Of a DNA stretch of 64,000 nt, positions 16,574 through 25,237 are shown one piece after another. The notes under the pieces are model-generated. The model saw only the letters and a program-made list of their open reading frames with translations. It had not been told where the DNA came from and made no database searches. The DNA is taken from the NCBI GenBank assembly GCA_017643925.1, contig JAEPML010000001.1:186001-250000 (forward strand). The letters are read 5' to 3'. The DNA is from Roseibium sp. (GTDB lineage Bacteria; Pseudomonadota; Alphaproteobacteria; Rhizobiales; Stappiaceae). A program made the translations under genes and the position numbers. The stretch's first letter is position 1, and each line of letters opens with the position of its first letter.

Positions 16574-18804
16574 TGCTTCTCTTGGCCGTTGTCCTGATTG
16601 AGCGGAATCGTCAGGCGAACGCAGATCCCCTGACCAGGCTCACTCTCACAGGCCACTGTGCCACCTAGTTTCCGTGTCGCCAAATTGTAAACGATGTGCA
16701 TGCCAAGGCCACTGCCGCCACTTCCCCGTTTCGTGGTGAAAAACGGATCGAAGATGCAGCCCAGAACTTCAGGCGTCACACCCCGGCCATTGTCGCGGTA
16801 ATCGACTTGAGCGCCCGAGCCGGTTCGTCTCACCACGATCCCGATTTCACCTGTTGTGCCGTCTTCAAAGGCATGCGCGAGTGAGTTCATCACCAGGTTG
16901 GTGATGATTTGAGAGAGCGCTCCGGGATAGCTGGACAACATGATGTCCTCGTCTCCGGTCACGGTGATCTTGTGTGGTGTCTTCTTTGTCTGCGGCAGCA
17001 GGCTCCTCAGGATCTCCTCAACATAGTCCAGCAACTTGAATGTTCTGAGCTCGTCACTGGATTGGTCTACGGCGACTTGTTTGAAGCTTCTGACGAGGTC
17101 AGATGCCCGGTGGAGGTTGCTGACAATCATCGACGCGGACTGTTGCGAAGCCGTCAGAAAGGCTTCGAGATTCTCTTTCGTCAGAGCCCCTTCGTTGGTG
17201 AGTTCACTGATCTCTGTGGCCTTCTCCTCCAGAAAACTTGCGGCTGTCAGGCCGACCCCGATCGGTGTGTTGACCTCGTGCGCAATACCGGCGACCAGCC
17301 CTCCAAGGGAGGCCAGCTTTTCTGCTTCAACCAGTTCCCGCTCGGCAAGCTTCTGATCCGTGATGTCGTAGTGCCAGACAATGGTCGCTGGAGCGTCTTC
17401 AAATTCGATCGGGATAGCATCCAGGATGCCCCACCAGGTGCTGTTGTCGACCCGGCGCCGTTCCATGAGAAACCGGCTGAACCCTTCGCCGCGCGAAACA
17501 CAGGCCGTGGCCTCGTTGTAATTCTAGTCCGACACGAAGGTGTTTTTGAAACCGTAGTCGTCCAGCTGTTCCATCGAGTTAGCGTGGAACATGTCCAGGA
17601 AACGTTGGTTGGCGTAGACGCGCTGGATGGGATTAACACGGAGAATCGAAATGCCCGCCGAAGAACTGTCCAGGATCTGTCTGAGCCGGGTTTCACTTTT
17701 CCGGAGTTCGTCCTGGATCTGCTTTCGTTCGGCAATTTCCTTTTCAAGGTCTTGTGTCCGCTCTTCAACCAGTTCCTGAAGCTGATCGCGATAGCGCACG
17801 AGCTCTGCCTGGGAATTGCGAACATCAGTAATGTCCGTCGTTGTCCCGTACAGGCGCAACGGTTCGTTGTCTTCTGAAAACTCCACCTGACCCTGTTGTT
17901 CGAGATACCGGATTCCGCCGGGATTCCGGACGCGGTGAACAATGTGGTACGGGCTTCTTTCTTCCGGAGCAATCGCACGCAGCTTTGCATCCTGGACCGC
18001 TTGGCGGTCGTCCGGGTGAACGGCGTTTATGAAGGTTTCTGTCGAGGGATGCACCGAACCGGGTTGGTAGCCCAACAGTCGGAACTGCTCGTCCGACCAT
18101 TGCGCAATGCCGTTTTTGAGGTCCACGCTCCAGTTGCCAAGGCTGGCGAGGGCTTGCGCCTCGCGCAGCAGGCGCTCACTTTCGCGCAGCCCCTTCTCCG
18201 TCTTCCGGAGCTCCCTGTTGAGCTGATGCTGCCTCATGAAAACGACAAACAGGATAAGCGACCCGACAACGGCAGCCGCCAGCATGAGCTGATATTGGGT
18301 ATGAACTGCTCTTTCGCTGGCGGCAAAATTGACAAAGTCCGTTTGAAGTCGATCCCAGATCTGTCCTTCGACACCGGTGATTGTCTGGACGATCTTCGCG
18401 TTGTTTTTTTCCAGGGTCTGCAGCTGCAAGGAAGTGGGCGCAAGACCCGCCGCTGATACAATTGATTGATTTTCTTCAATCAGGGGTGCAACTCGGCTGA
18501 CAAGTGAAGCGTCCTCGGCCTTCCTGTCCCGAGCCAGGGTCATGGCCGTCGTCATGAATTGTCCCGCGTTGCGCAGGAGCTCAGCGTCCTTGCCGGGCAG
18601 AGACAGCAGATAGGTTTCAAAACCGAGGCGTGCCGTCGAGGCAGCCTTGAACGCCGATCTCAGATCCACGGCCAGAACCATGGTATCGCTGAATTCATCA
18701 AAGGCCGCAGGTGTCTGCTTCTGAAAATACAGAAAGTAGCTGCCGACAGATATCAGCATCCCAAGTGCGAGAAAGACCAGAACAAAATGCTTAGGCAACA
18801 ACAC
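16570..18804 (-). pseudogene. Membrane PAS sensor histidine kinase interrupted by an in-frame TAG
   Basis: One continuous frame of 744 sense and nonsense codons, cut by a TAG at 17524-17526 (codon 427). The N-terminal half has a membrane helix (about 5-27), a 145-residue extracytoplasmic sensor, a second helix (about 173-191), a PAS domain (about 215-330), a coiled coil and the start of a second PAS domain. The frame continues directly after TAG with NYNEATACVSRGEGFSRF, completing that PAS domain, then HisKA (GIAHEVNTPIG), N box (NLVMNSLAHAF), DNGRGV and GSGGSGLGMHIV ATP-binding motifs. No frameshift is involved. The catalytic half could be restarted internally (ATG at 17466), but without the sensor. 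Overlaps the regulator gene by ATGA. Nonsense mutation, sequencing error or rare readthrough are the options. Confidence 0.88.
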
Positions 18805-19154
18805 CGCTCCATGGCTGTTTCACAGCATTGTTCATTTCCGGATTGATTGGAAATACGAAGAATTGCGGATCTGACCGCCCAATACATTTCGAAAGGCCGG
18901 CAAAGATCGAAAGAGGTGCCTGACGGCTATCTTTGAAATCTGAGACAATCATGAAGTTTGGCGCGCCTTCCCTTGAGTGCGGCTAACCTACAATGATGCC
19001 TCTTCCAGACGCGGTGTCTTGAAAGTCTAAATTCGATTTATTCAGCAAAAATGTGCAATCGGGCCTGAAGCGGGACCTGAATCTCATCCCTGACCACATG
19101 AGAGTGTCCCCGGCCGGACAAGGAGACAGCCGGGGAGCTGTGTGCTGCAACGCT
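18805..19154. other. 350-base stretch without a recognisable gene
   Basis: I see no credible coding frame, RNA gene or operator here. A GC-rich inverted repeat near 19107-19135 (CCCCGGC and GCCGGGG arms) lies beyond the stop of the MAPEG gene on the minus strand and might aid termination, but no T-run follows it. Confidence 0.4.
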
Positions 19155-19562
19155 TCAAGACTGGGACTGAAGCAGAGACCACAGGACATAGACCGGAAAA
19201 ATCAGCATGGGTGTCATGGTAAAGAGCATGCCGATCGCGCGACCGTTGCCAAACCCTGAATTGACCAGTGTTCCGTAATGCAGGCCACGTCCGAGGAGCA
19301 AAGCACCGCCTCCAATCCACAAGAGCAAGGCTGGGGCGCCGGCAAGCTCTGCTGCAGCCATGGCAATCAGTGAAATCGGAACGGTTTCCGTGAAATTGCC
19401 GTGCGCCCGCATGCGCTTGAGCAACACCGGGTCACCGCCATCCAGAAAATGAATGTCGGATCGAGCGCGGCGCAGCCCGACTGCAATCGTCATCGGGATC
19501 TGGATCAGTGCGAAAATCGCGATAAAGACCAGGGTAACGGGCAACGAGGAAAAGATGTCCAT
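19155..19562 (-). CDS. MAPEG family membrane protein
   Basis: 135 residues with four predicted membrane helices (about 8-28, 60-80, 82-98 and 108-128). The ARSDIHFLDGG segment and RMRAHGNFTETVP motif are typical of the bacterial YecN-like branch of MAPEG proteins, whose eukaryotic relatives conjugate or isomerise lipid substrates using glutathione. RAHGNFTE contains the conserved asparagine and glutamate. The bacterial substrate is unknown. Inner-membrane location follows from the helices. Possibly cotranscribed with the VOC gene 69 bases upstream. Confidence 0.88.
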   Translation of the reverse strand: MDIFSSLPVTLVFIAIFALIQIPMTIAVGLRRARSDIHFLDGGDPVLLKRMRAHGNFTETVPISLIAMAAAELAGAPALLLWIGGGALLLGRGLHYGTLVNSGFGNGRAIGMLFTMTPMLIFPVYVLWSLLQSQS

Positions 19563-19631
19563 CTTGGCGGATCCTCTTTGAGATTTTGGGGAAAGGCCGG
19601 TCCGGTGACCGGCCAGCCTTGAAAAGGGGAG

Positions 19632-20015
19632 CTATTCGGCTGTCGGCGCTTCGTAGGTGATCAGCGCGATGACGCCACCGACCGGATCCACCAGTGTTGC
19701 CATGCGGCCGACACCAGGGACACTTATGGGTTCACCGGCAACCGTTGCACCCAGGGACTTTGCCTTTTCAACACGCGCATCGACATCGTCGACGGTGACA
19801 TAGGGAAGCCAGCGAGGTGTATCGACCACCATGGGCGGGAAACCACCGATCTTTTCGGTACCATTGGCAATCACGGTGTAGCTCATGCCCGGCATTTCCA
19901 TTTCCTCGGTGTTCCAACCGAGAAGGTCCGTATAGAATGCCTTGGCCTTGGAACCATCCCCGCTGTGCAGTTCCATCCAGCTGAAGGCACCGTGGGTTTG
20001 CATCGCATCACTCAT
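19632..20015 (-). CDS. VOC (glyoxalase/bleomycin-resistance) family protein
   Basis: 127 residues. The chain opens GAFSWMELHSGDGSKAKAFYTDLLGW, the first beta-alpha-beta module of a vicinal oxygen chelate protein, and ends with GRMATLVDPVGGVIALITYE, the second. The family includes glyoxalases, dioxygenases and antibiotic-binding proteins; this short form resembles the uncharacterised VOC proteins found beside YCII/DGPF and ECF genes. I place the start at ATG 20015, nine bases after a GAGG site; two in-frame starts lie slightly upstream (20024, 20030). Confidence 0.85.
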   Translation of the reverse strand: MSDAMQTHGAFSWMELHSGDGSKAKAFYTDLLGWNTEEMEMPGMSYTVIANGTEKIGGFPPMVVDTPRWLPYVTVDDVDARVEKAKSLGATVAGEPISVPGVGRMATLVDPVGGVIALITYEAPTAE

Positions 20016-20258
20016 GTCATTCATCCTCAATCAAAAAGTGTCTCGCCTGGACTGTCCAGGTGAGCTGAGGACGGATACGCCTTGGCAGATCCGACAGGGT
20101 GGCGATGTTTTTTTAATGAAAGTCAGTCATGACTGCGGCGATTTGATTGCAGACGCGACGCGGGTCGATCCCGACAGTCCTCGGTCCCCGGGGGACACTT
20201 GCAGGTTCCTGGCCTTTATTGAATGTGGCTTCGGCGGGCTTGCGCGGCCCGGCAAGGT

Positions 20259-20465
20259 TCAGTCCTGATCCTTGTTGCTGTTCCTGTTCCTCGTCTCAAA
20301 AAAGACCAGAACAAGGTTGAGACATCCGAACAGCAGGATCGCACCAAACACGAAGGCGCCGAAGGCCTTTGGATGCATGCCGACCGGGAAATTGAAGGTC
20401 ATCACCGCCAGCCCGAAAAGGGCGGCCAGCATGATGAGCGGGATAATGGTGTCCTTGAGGCTCAT
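20259..20465 (-). CDS. Small two-helix membrane protein
   Basis: 68 residues starting at ATG 20465 behind GGACAGGAA. Two hydrophobic helices (about 8-26 and 34-55) are separated by a short loop PVGMHPKAFG, and the C-terminal tail is charged (ETRNRNSNKDQD). I do not recognise the family. It lies just downstream of the sigma factor gene on the same strand, 86 bases after its stop, and may be transcribed with it. A probable inner-membrane protein; function unknown. Confidence 0.65.
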   Translation of the reverse strand: MSLKDTIIPLIMLAALFGLAVMTFNFPVGMHPKAFGAFVFGAILLFGCLNLVLVFFETRNRNSNKDQD

Positions 20466-20550
20466 GTTCCTGCCTGTCCGAGTTTTGACATGGAATCGAC
20501 TGCGCTCAGCCAAGCACATTTGCACTGAGCCGCATAGGGGCATCGAGATT

Positions 20551-21804
20551 TCAAATGGCTTTCACGGGCTTCAACCCGTCCAGTCGCTTCTGCAGATGAC
20601 TGCGTTCAACGTCGGTGCCCGCCAGTTCGATCGCGCGCTCATAGGCCTTTCGAGCCTTCGGTCCGTCTCCGGCTTCGTCAAGGAGAGCGGCCTTGAGCGA
20701 ATGAAAACTTGCGTAGCGTTCAAGGGGCGCTTCCAGGTCGCACAGACGGTCAAGTGCAAAGGCTGGTCCGTGCAATTGCGCCTGCACCACCGCCCGGTTC
20801 AGCGCGACCACGGGAGACGGTCGGATGTGTTGAAGCGCGATGTACAGCCGGTCCAGTTCCTGCCAGTCCGTATCCTTATAACTTGGTGCACGAGCATGGG
20901 TGGCGGCGATGGCTGCCTCGATCTGAAAGGGGCCGGGCGCTGCCTTGCGCAAGGCTGCTTCCAGCAGGACGTTGCCTTCCGCGATTTCCTTCCGGTTCCA
21001 GGTGCTTCGGTCCTGCTTCTCCAGGATCACGGCTTCTCCGCTAGGTGACAGTCTTGCCTTGCGCCGGGAGTGTTGGATGAGACAAAGGGCGAGCAGCCCG
21101 CGCAGCTCGGGCTCTTCGGGAAACAGGCGCACAAGAAGTCTTGCGAGCCGAATGGCTTCTTCGCAAAGGGTGTCGCGGATCAGCACCGACCCCTGGGACG
21201 CCGAATAGCCTTCGTTGAAGAACAGGTAGATGGCGTTGGCAACAACGGAAAACCGGTTTGCCCTGGCAACGGCGTCCGGTTCCTCATAAGGCAGTTTTGC
21301 TGCCTGAAGCCGTTTCTTGGCCCGGGTGATCCGCTGTTCCATTGTCTTGGGCTGGACCAGAAAGGCGCGGGCAATTTCGTCGACCGACAGGCCGGCGACA
21401 ATCTTCAGCGAAAGAGCAATCTGCTGATCCTTGCGCAGAACCGGATGACAGCAGGTGAATAGCAAGCGCAGGACATCGTCCCGGAAAGCGGATTGATCCA
21501 GAGACCGCGTCAGCTCGTCCTCGGGATGCGTTCCGTCGAAGCCCGGCTCCAGATCTTCCGGAGCCGACAGGGTTTCGCGGTTCTTCTTGCGGATACTGTC
21601 GATCCCGGCATTGCGCCCGGCGACAATCAGCCAGGCGGTCGGGTCACGCGGAGGTGCCTCCCGCTGCCAGGTTCTCAGGGCCTTGAGAGACGCTTCCTGA
21701 AATGCGTCTTCGGCCAGGTCGATGTCACCAAAGACACGGTTCAGTGCGGCCAGAACACGCGGACGGGCAGCTCTAAGATGCGTTGATAACCATGCGCTCT
21801 GCAT
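20551..21804 (-). CDS. ECF sigma factor with long C-terminal extension (ECF42-like)
   Basis: 417 residues from the ATG at 21804. Region 2 (about 15-85: DIDLAEDAFQEASLKALRTW, PTAWLIVAGRNAGID) and region 4 (about 115-175: LSLKIVAGLSVDEIARAFLVQPKTMEQRITRAKKRL) are followed by a roughly 230-residue extension with TPR-like helices ending in ARKAYERAIEL. This is the ECF42 layout, where the extension replaces an anti-sigma factor and is needed for activity. The gene starts inside the end of the upstream YCII/DGPF gene (32-base overlap), the typical ECF42 partnership. No anti-sigma gene is present, consistent with the type. Confidence 0.9.
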   Translation of the reverse strand: MQSAWLSTHLRAARPRVLAALNRVFGDIDLAEDAFQEASLKALRTWQREAPPRDPTAWLIVAGRNAGIDSIRKKNRETLSAPEDLEPGFDGTHPEDELTRSLDQSAFRDDVLRLLFTCCHPVLRKDQQIALSLKIVAGLSVDEIARAFLVQPKTMEQRITRAKKRLQAAKLPYEEPDAVARANRFSVVANAIYLFFNEGYSASQGSVLIRDTLCEEAIRLARLLVRLFPEEPELRGLLALCLIQHSRRKARLSPSGEAVILEKQDRSTWNRKEIAEGNVLLEAALRKAAPGPFQIEAAIAATHARAPSYKDTDWQELDRLYIALQHIRPSPVVALNRAVVQAQLHGPAFALDRLCDLEAPLERYASFHSLKAALLDEAGDGPKARKAYERAIELAGTDVERSHLQKRLDGLKPVKAI

Positions 21805-22165
21805 TCTTGAAATCGGCCCCCTCGAAAAATTCAACCGGCCGCACTTCGATACGGCCATGGTCGAGCGGGAGGATCTTCACCGCTTGGATCGCTTCTTCCA
21901 GGGAGGGGCAGTCGAGCAGGTAAAACCCCATGAACTGCTCCTTCGTTTCAGCAAAGGGGCCGTCGGTGACGAGGAATTCGTCTCGCTCCTTGTTGATGGT
22001 AACCGCGGTTCCGGTCGACATCAGTTTGGCGGCGGCTGCAAAGTTCTTGTTGGATTTGGTGTGTTCGTGAAACGAACCATGCTTCTTCAGAATTTCCTGA
22101 TGCTCTTCGGGGCTGAGCGCATCAATGAAATCCTCGCTCGCATAGATCAATACGGAAAATATCAT
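21773..22165 (-). CDS. YCII-related DGPF-domain protein
   Basis: 130 residues from ATG 22165, which follows a GGAGGAATT-like site. It contains the name-giving DGPF tetrapeptide in FLVTDGPFAETKEQFMGFYLLDC, with the preceding AKLMSTGTAVTI strand and the closing VEVRP-like block (IEVRPVEFFEG). DGPF proteins are ferredoxin-like-fold relatives of YCII and are the usual genomic partner of ECF42 sigma factors, likely targets or modulators of the response. It overlaps the sigma gene by 32 bases. No enzyme activity can be assigned. Confidence 0.9.
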   Translation of the reverse strand: MIFSVLIYASEDFIDALSPEEHQEILKKHGSFHEHTKSNKNFAAAAKLMSTGTAVTINKERDEFLVTDGPFAETKEQFMGFYLLDCPSLEEAIQAVKILPLDHGRIEVRPVEFFEGADFKNAERMVINAS

Positions 22166-22339
22166 TTCAATTCCTCCAGTTCCCAGGGGCATGCGTCTGT
22201 TATCAGAACTAGGAACGTGTGGGTGCGAGCTTATCCGACAGGCAGCGGAAGAAAAACAGCGAAAGTCTCCTCAAGACCTCGGACAACTCGGTCTGCTTGC
22301 GCTCAAATGCGCCTTCACTTAACCGGCCGCCAGTCAGTT

Positions 22340-22368
22340 TTGACAACTGTCATTGCGAAACAATTTAT
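22340..22368 (+). promoter_or_regulatory. Candidate sigma-70-type promoter for the DUF3604 cassette
   Basis: TTGACA at 22340-22345, a 17-base spacer, then ATTTAT at 22363-22368, about 40 bases before the DUF3604 start at 22408. The -35 is perfect and the -10 imperfect. Confidence 0.5.
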
Positions 22369-22407
22369 GCCTTACTCTTGTGAAAGTTGTATATGGGAGA
22401 GATACAA

Positions 22408-24336
22408 ATGCGCGCTCGGTCCTTGGCAGTCCTGACGATTTTCTGTTCAACCGCGCTGACCTCGGCAACCGAGTTCGATCTCAACGAAGACCAGCTCCAG
22501 GATGTTTATCCGGGGGAAGCCTATTCCCCCTATGCCGGTCGCAGTTTCCCGGAGCGTCCGCTTTGGGGCGATACGCACCTGCACACGGGACAGTCGATGG
22601 ATGCTGGCGGTTTTGGCGCCCGGCTCACCCAGGAGGATGCCTGGCGCTTTGCACGCGGTGAGGAAATCACGGCTTCGTCCGGTCAGCCCGTGCGCCTTTA
22701 CCGCCCACTCGACTGGATGGTCATCACGGAACACTCCGACGGCATGGGCCTCATCACGGACATTCTAGATGCCTCCCCGAACGTCACGAAATACGAGCAG
22801 GGCCGGAAATGGTCAGAGGGCTATCGGGCGGGAGGACAGGAAGCCGTTGCCGCCACAATCGACCTGATCACGCAATTCAGCCAGGGCAATGTGGAGCCGG
22901 AACTGTTTGAACAGTATCAACCGGGCGCACGGCGGTTTGCCTCGATCTGGTCGGACAACGTCAAGACGTCGGATGCGTTCAACGACCCGGGAACGTTCAC
23001 GGCACTGATCGGCTTTGAATGGACCTCGCTCGACAAGGGCAACAACCTGCATCGAAACGTGATCTTCCGTGATGGTGCCAATCGCGCCGGACAGGTGGTG
23101 CCCTATACGATGACGCCACCTTTCGGCAGCCCCGATCCGCTGGACCTCTACAAGTGGATGCAGGCCTACGAGGACAAGACCAATGGCGCCGTTCTGGCGC
23201 TGGCCCATAACGGCAATCTGTCCAACGGCGTCATGTTCCCGGTCGACGCACAGTTCACCGGCAAGGCGATTGACAAGGAGTATGTCGAGCTGCGCGGCAA
23301 GTGGGAACCGCTTTATGAGATCACCCAGATCAAGGGTGACGGCGAGGCGCATCCCTTCCTGTCTCCGAATGACGAGTTCGCCGACTACTACAATTGGGAC
23401 AAGGGCAATCTCGATCTGACCGTCGCGAAGACCAATGACATGCTGGCCGGGGAATATGCGCGTGAGGCCCTGAAGAACGGCATGGTGCTTGAAGATAAGT
23501 TCGGGACCAATCCCTACAAGTTCGGTTTTTCCGGCGCCACCGACAGCCACACCGGTCTGGCGACGTTTGAAGAGGACAATTTCTTCGGAAAGCACACGGG
23601 CTACGAACCCTCCGCGGAACGGTTGACCCATCCCTTCGTCAAAACCGACCAGGGAGAATTGTTCGCCTGGCAGATGGTTTCGTCCGGCCTGACAGCTGTG
23701 TGGGCACGCGAAAACACGCGTGAATCACTGTTCGATGCCATGCAGCGCAAGGAGACCTACGCAACAACAGGCACGCGCATTGCCGTGCGCCTGTTCGGTG
23801 GATGGGATTTCACCGATACTGACATCAACACCCGCAATCCGGCGATCCTGGGCTACCGGAAAGGGGTGCCGATGGGTGGCGACCTGATGCCGAAGCCGGA
23901 AGCCGCAGGGGCACCGTCGTTTCTTGTCTATGCCCTTCGCGATCCGATCGGCGCCAATCTGGACCGGATCCAGATCGTAAAGGGCTGGGTCGATGCGGAC
24001 GGCAACACGCAGGAAAAGGTGTTCGATGTCGCCTGGTCGGATGAAAGGCAACCGGACGCGGACGGAAAATTGCCGCCTGTCGGCAACACGGTCGATCTGA
24101 AAAGCGCCAGCTGGACCAACACCATTGGTGCATCGGAATTGGCGACTGTTTGGTCCGATCCCGAATTCGACCCGGCAGAGCGTGCCTTCTATTGTGCCCG
24201 TATCCTGGAGATCCCGACGCCGCCCTGGTACGCCTATGATGCCTTCCGCTTCGGGGTCGACATGCCGGACGGTGCACCAACCAGCCAGCAGGAGCGTGCC
24301 TATACCTCACCGATCTGGTATACGCCGGGCACCTGA
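22408..24336 (+). CDS. DUF3604 protein, exported PHP-like metallohydrolase candidate
   Basis: 642 residues from ATG 22408, which lies after a GGGAGAG site. A signal peptide (MRARSLAVLTIFCSTALTSA) precedes the mature protein. WGDTHLHTG near residue 60 is the metal-binding HxH of the PHP superfamily; further candidate ligands are in VITEHSDGMG, LAHNGNLSNG and the late SGATDSHTG block. DUF3604 proteins are common in marine bacteria and have no established substrate. This copy begins a cassette with a PpiC-like foldase 61 bases downstream and a HupE-like membrane protein. A periplasmic or surface metalloenzyme is inferred. Confidence 0.88.
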   Translation: MRARSLAVLTIFCSTALTSATEFDLNEDQLQDVYPGEAYSPYAGRSFPERPLWGDTHLHTGQSMDAGGFGARLTQEDAWRFARGEEITASSGQPVRLYRPLDWMVITEHSDGMGLITDILDASPNVTKYEQGRKWSEGYRAGGQEAVAATIDLITQFSQGNVEPELFEQYQPGARRFASIWSDNVKTSDAFNDPGTFTALIGFEWTSLDKGNNLHRNVIFRDGANRAGQVVPYTMTPPFGSPDPLDLYKWMQAYEDKTNGAVLALAHNGNLSNGVMFPVDAQFTGKAIDKEYVELRGKWEPLYEITQIKGDGEAHPFLSPNDEFADYYNWDKGNLDLTVAKTNDMLAGEYAREALKNGMVLEDKFGTNPYKFGFSGATDSHTGLATFEEDNFFGKHTGYEPSAERLTHPFVKTDQGELFAWQMVSSGLTAVWARENTRESLFDAMQRKETYATTGTRIAVRLFGGWDFTDTDINTRNPAILGYRKGVPMGGDLMPKPEAAGAPSFLVYALRDPIGANLDRIQIVKGWVDADGNTQEKVFDVAWSDERQPDADGKLPPVGNTVDLKSASWTNTIGASELATVWSDPEFDPAERAFYCARILEIPTPPWYAYDAFRFGVDMPDGAPTSQQERAYTSPIWYTPGT

Positions 24337-24397
24337 CCATGCTTTAGTGTCAGGCGGGTTTGAAACCTGCCTGACATGAGCTGAACCGGAAGAATCC

Positions 24398-25237
24398 TTG
24401 ACTGCATTGTCCCGTTTCCTACGCCAGCCGCTTCTCCACTTTCTGGTCCTGGGCGCGCTTATCTTTGTGTATTACGGCGCGGTTGCGCCGAGCGATCCTG
24501 AACCCGGCGGAGATCCTTCGTCAGAAATTGCCGTCACGTCCCTTCAGCTGGATCGGTTGAACACCGAGTTTGAAGCCATCTGGCAGCGCGCTCCCACAAC
24601 TGACGAACAGCAGAAACTGATCGACAATTTCATTCGCGAGGAAGTGCTGGTGCGCGAGGCCCTGCGGCTCGGACTGGATCGCGACGATACGGTGTTGCGC
24701 CGTCGGCTTATCCAGAAAATGGACTATCTCGCGGCCTCGTCAGCCAGGGCGCAAAAGCCCTCCGAGGATGATCTGACGGCGCATTTTGAAGCCAACCGCG
24801 AATCCTATCTCAGGCCCGGGCGCGTGGCCTTCGAACAGGTCTTTCTGGGTGAGTCTCCGGACGAGACTTTGACGACGGAAATTCTGACGAAGCTTGAGGC
24901 GGGTGTGCCCTTCAGTGAATTGGGTAAGCGGACCTTGCTGCCGTCGGAATTGGGCATGTCTGCGCGCGCCAAGGTTGACGGTCTGTTTGGGGATGGTCTG
25001 TTTGAAACGCTCCAGTCGCTTGAGGCCGGGAACTGGCAGGGGCCGGTGAAATCGGGCTACGGGTTTCATCTGGTCCGGATCACGGAAAACCAGTTGCCGG
25101 AACAGCTGACCTTTGAAGAGGCGAGAAAATTCGTGACGGAAGACTGGTCCCTGCAGCGCTACGAGCAGGCCAGGGTAGACCAGCAGGAAGCGCTCAAGTC
25201 CCAATACCGGATCATTGTTGAGGGACAGGCGCAGTGA
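24398..25237 (+). CDS. Membrane-anchored PpiC-type peptidyl-prolyl isomerase
   Basis: 279 residues starting at TTG 24398 behind CGGAAGAA. An N-terminal helix (about 12-28) anchors it, then a SurA/PrsA-like N domain (about 45-125) with NFIREEVLVREALRLGLDRDD, and a parvulin domain (about 125-235) with VAFEQVFLG, a shortened core and GPVKSGYGFHLVRI at the end. The foldase faces the periplasm. It is placed between the exported DUF3604 enzyme and a HupE-like membrane protein and overlaps the latter by four bases (GTGA), so it likely helps fold one of them. The parvulin core looks short, so isomerase activity is uncertain. Confidence 0.85.
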   Translation: MTALSRFLRQPLLHFLVLGALIFVYYGAVAPSDPEPGGDPSSEIAVTSLQLDRLNTEFEAIWQRAPTTDEQQKLIDNFIREEVLVREALRLGLDRDDTVLRRRLIQKMDYLAASSARAQKPSEDDLTAHFEANRESYLRPGRVAFEQVFLGESPDETLTTEILTKLEAGVPFSELGKRTLLPSELGMSARAKVDGLFGDGLFETLQSLEAGNWQGPVKSGYGFHLVRITENQLPEQLTFEEARKFVTEDWSLQRYEQARVDQQEALKSQYRIIVEGQAQ

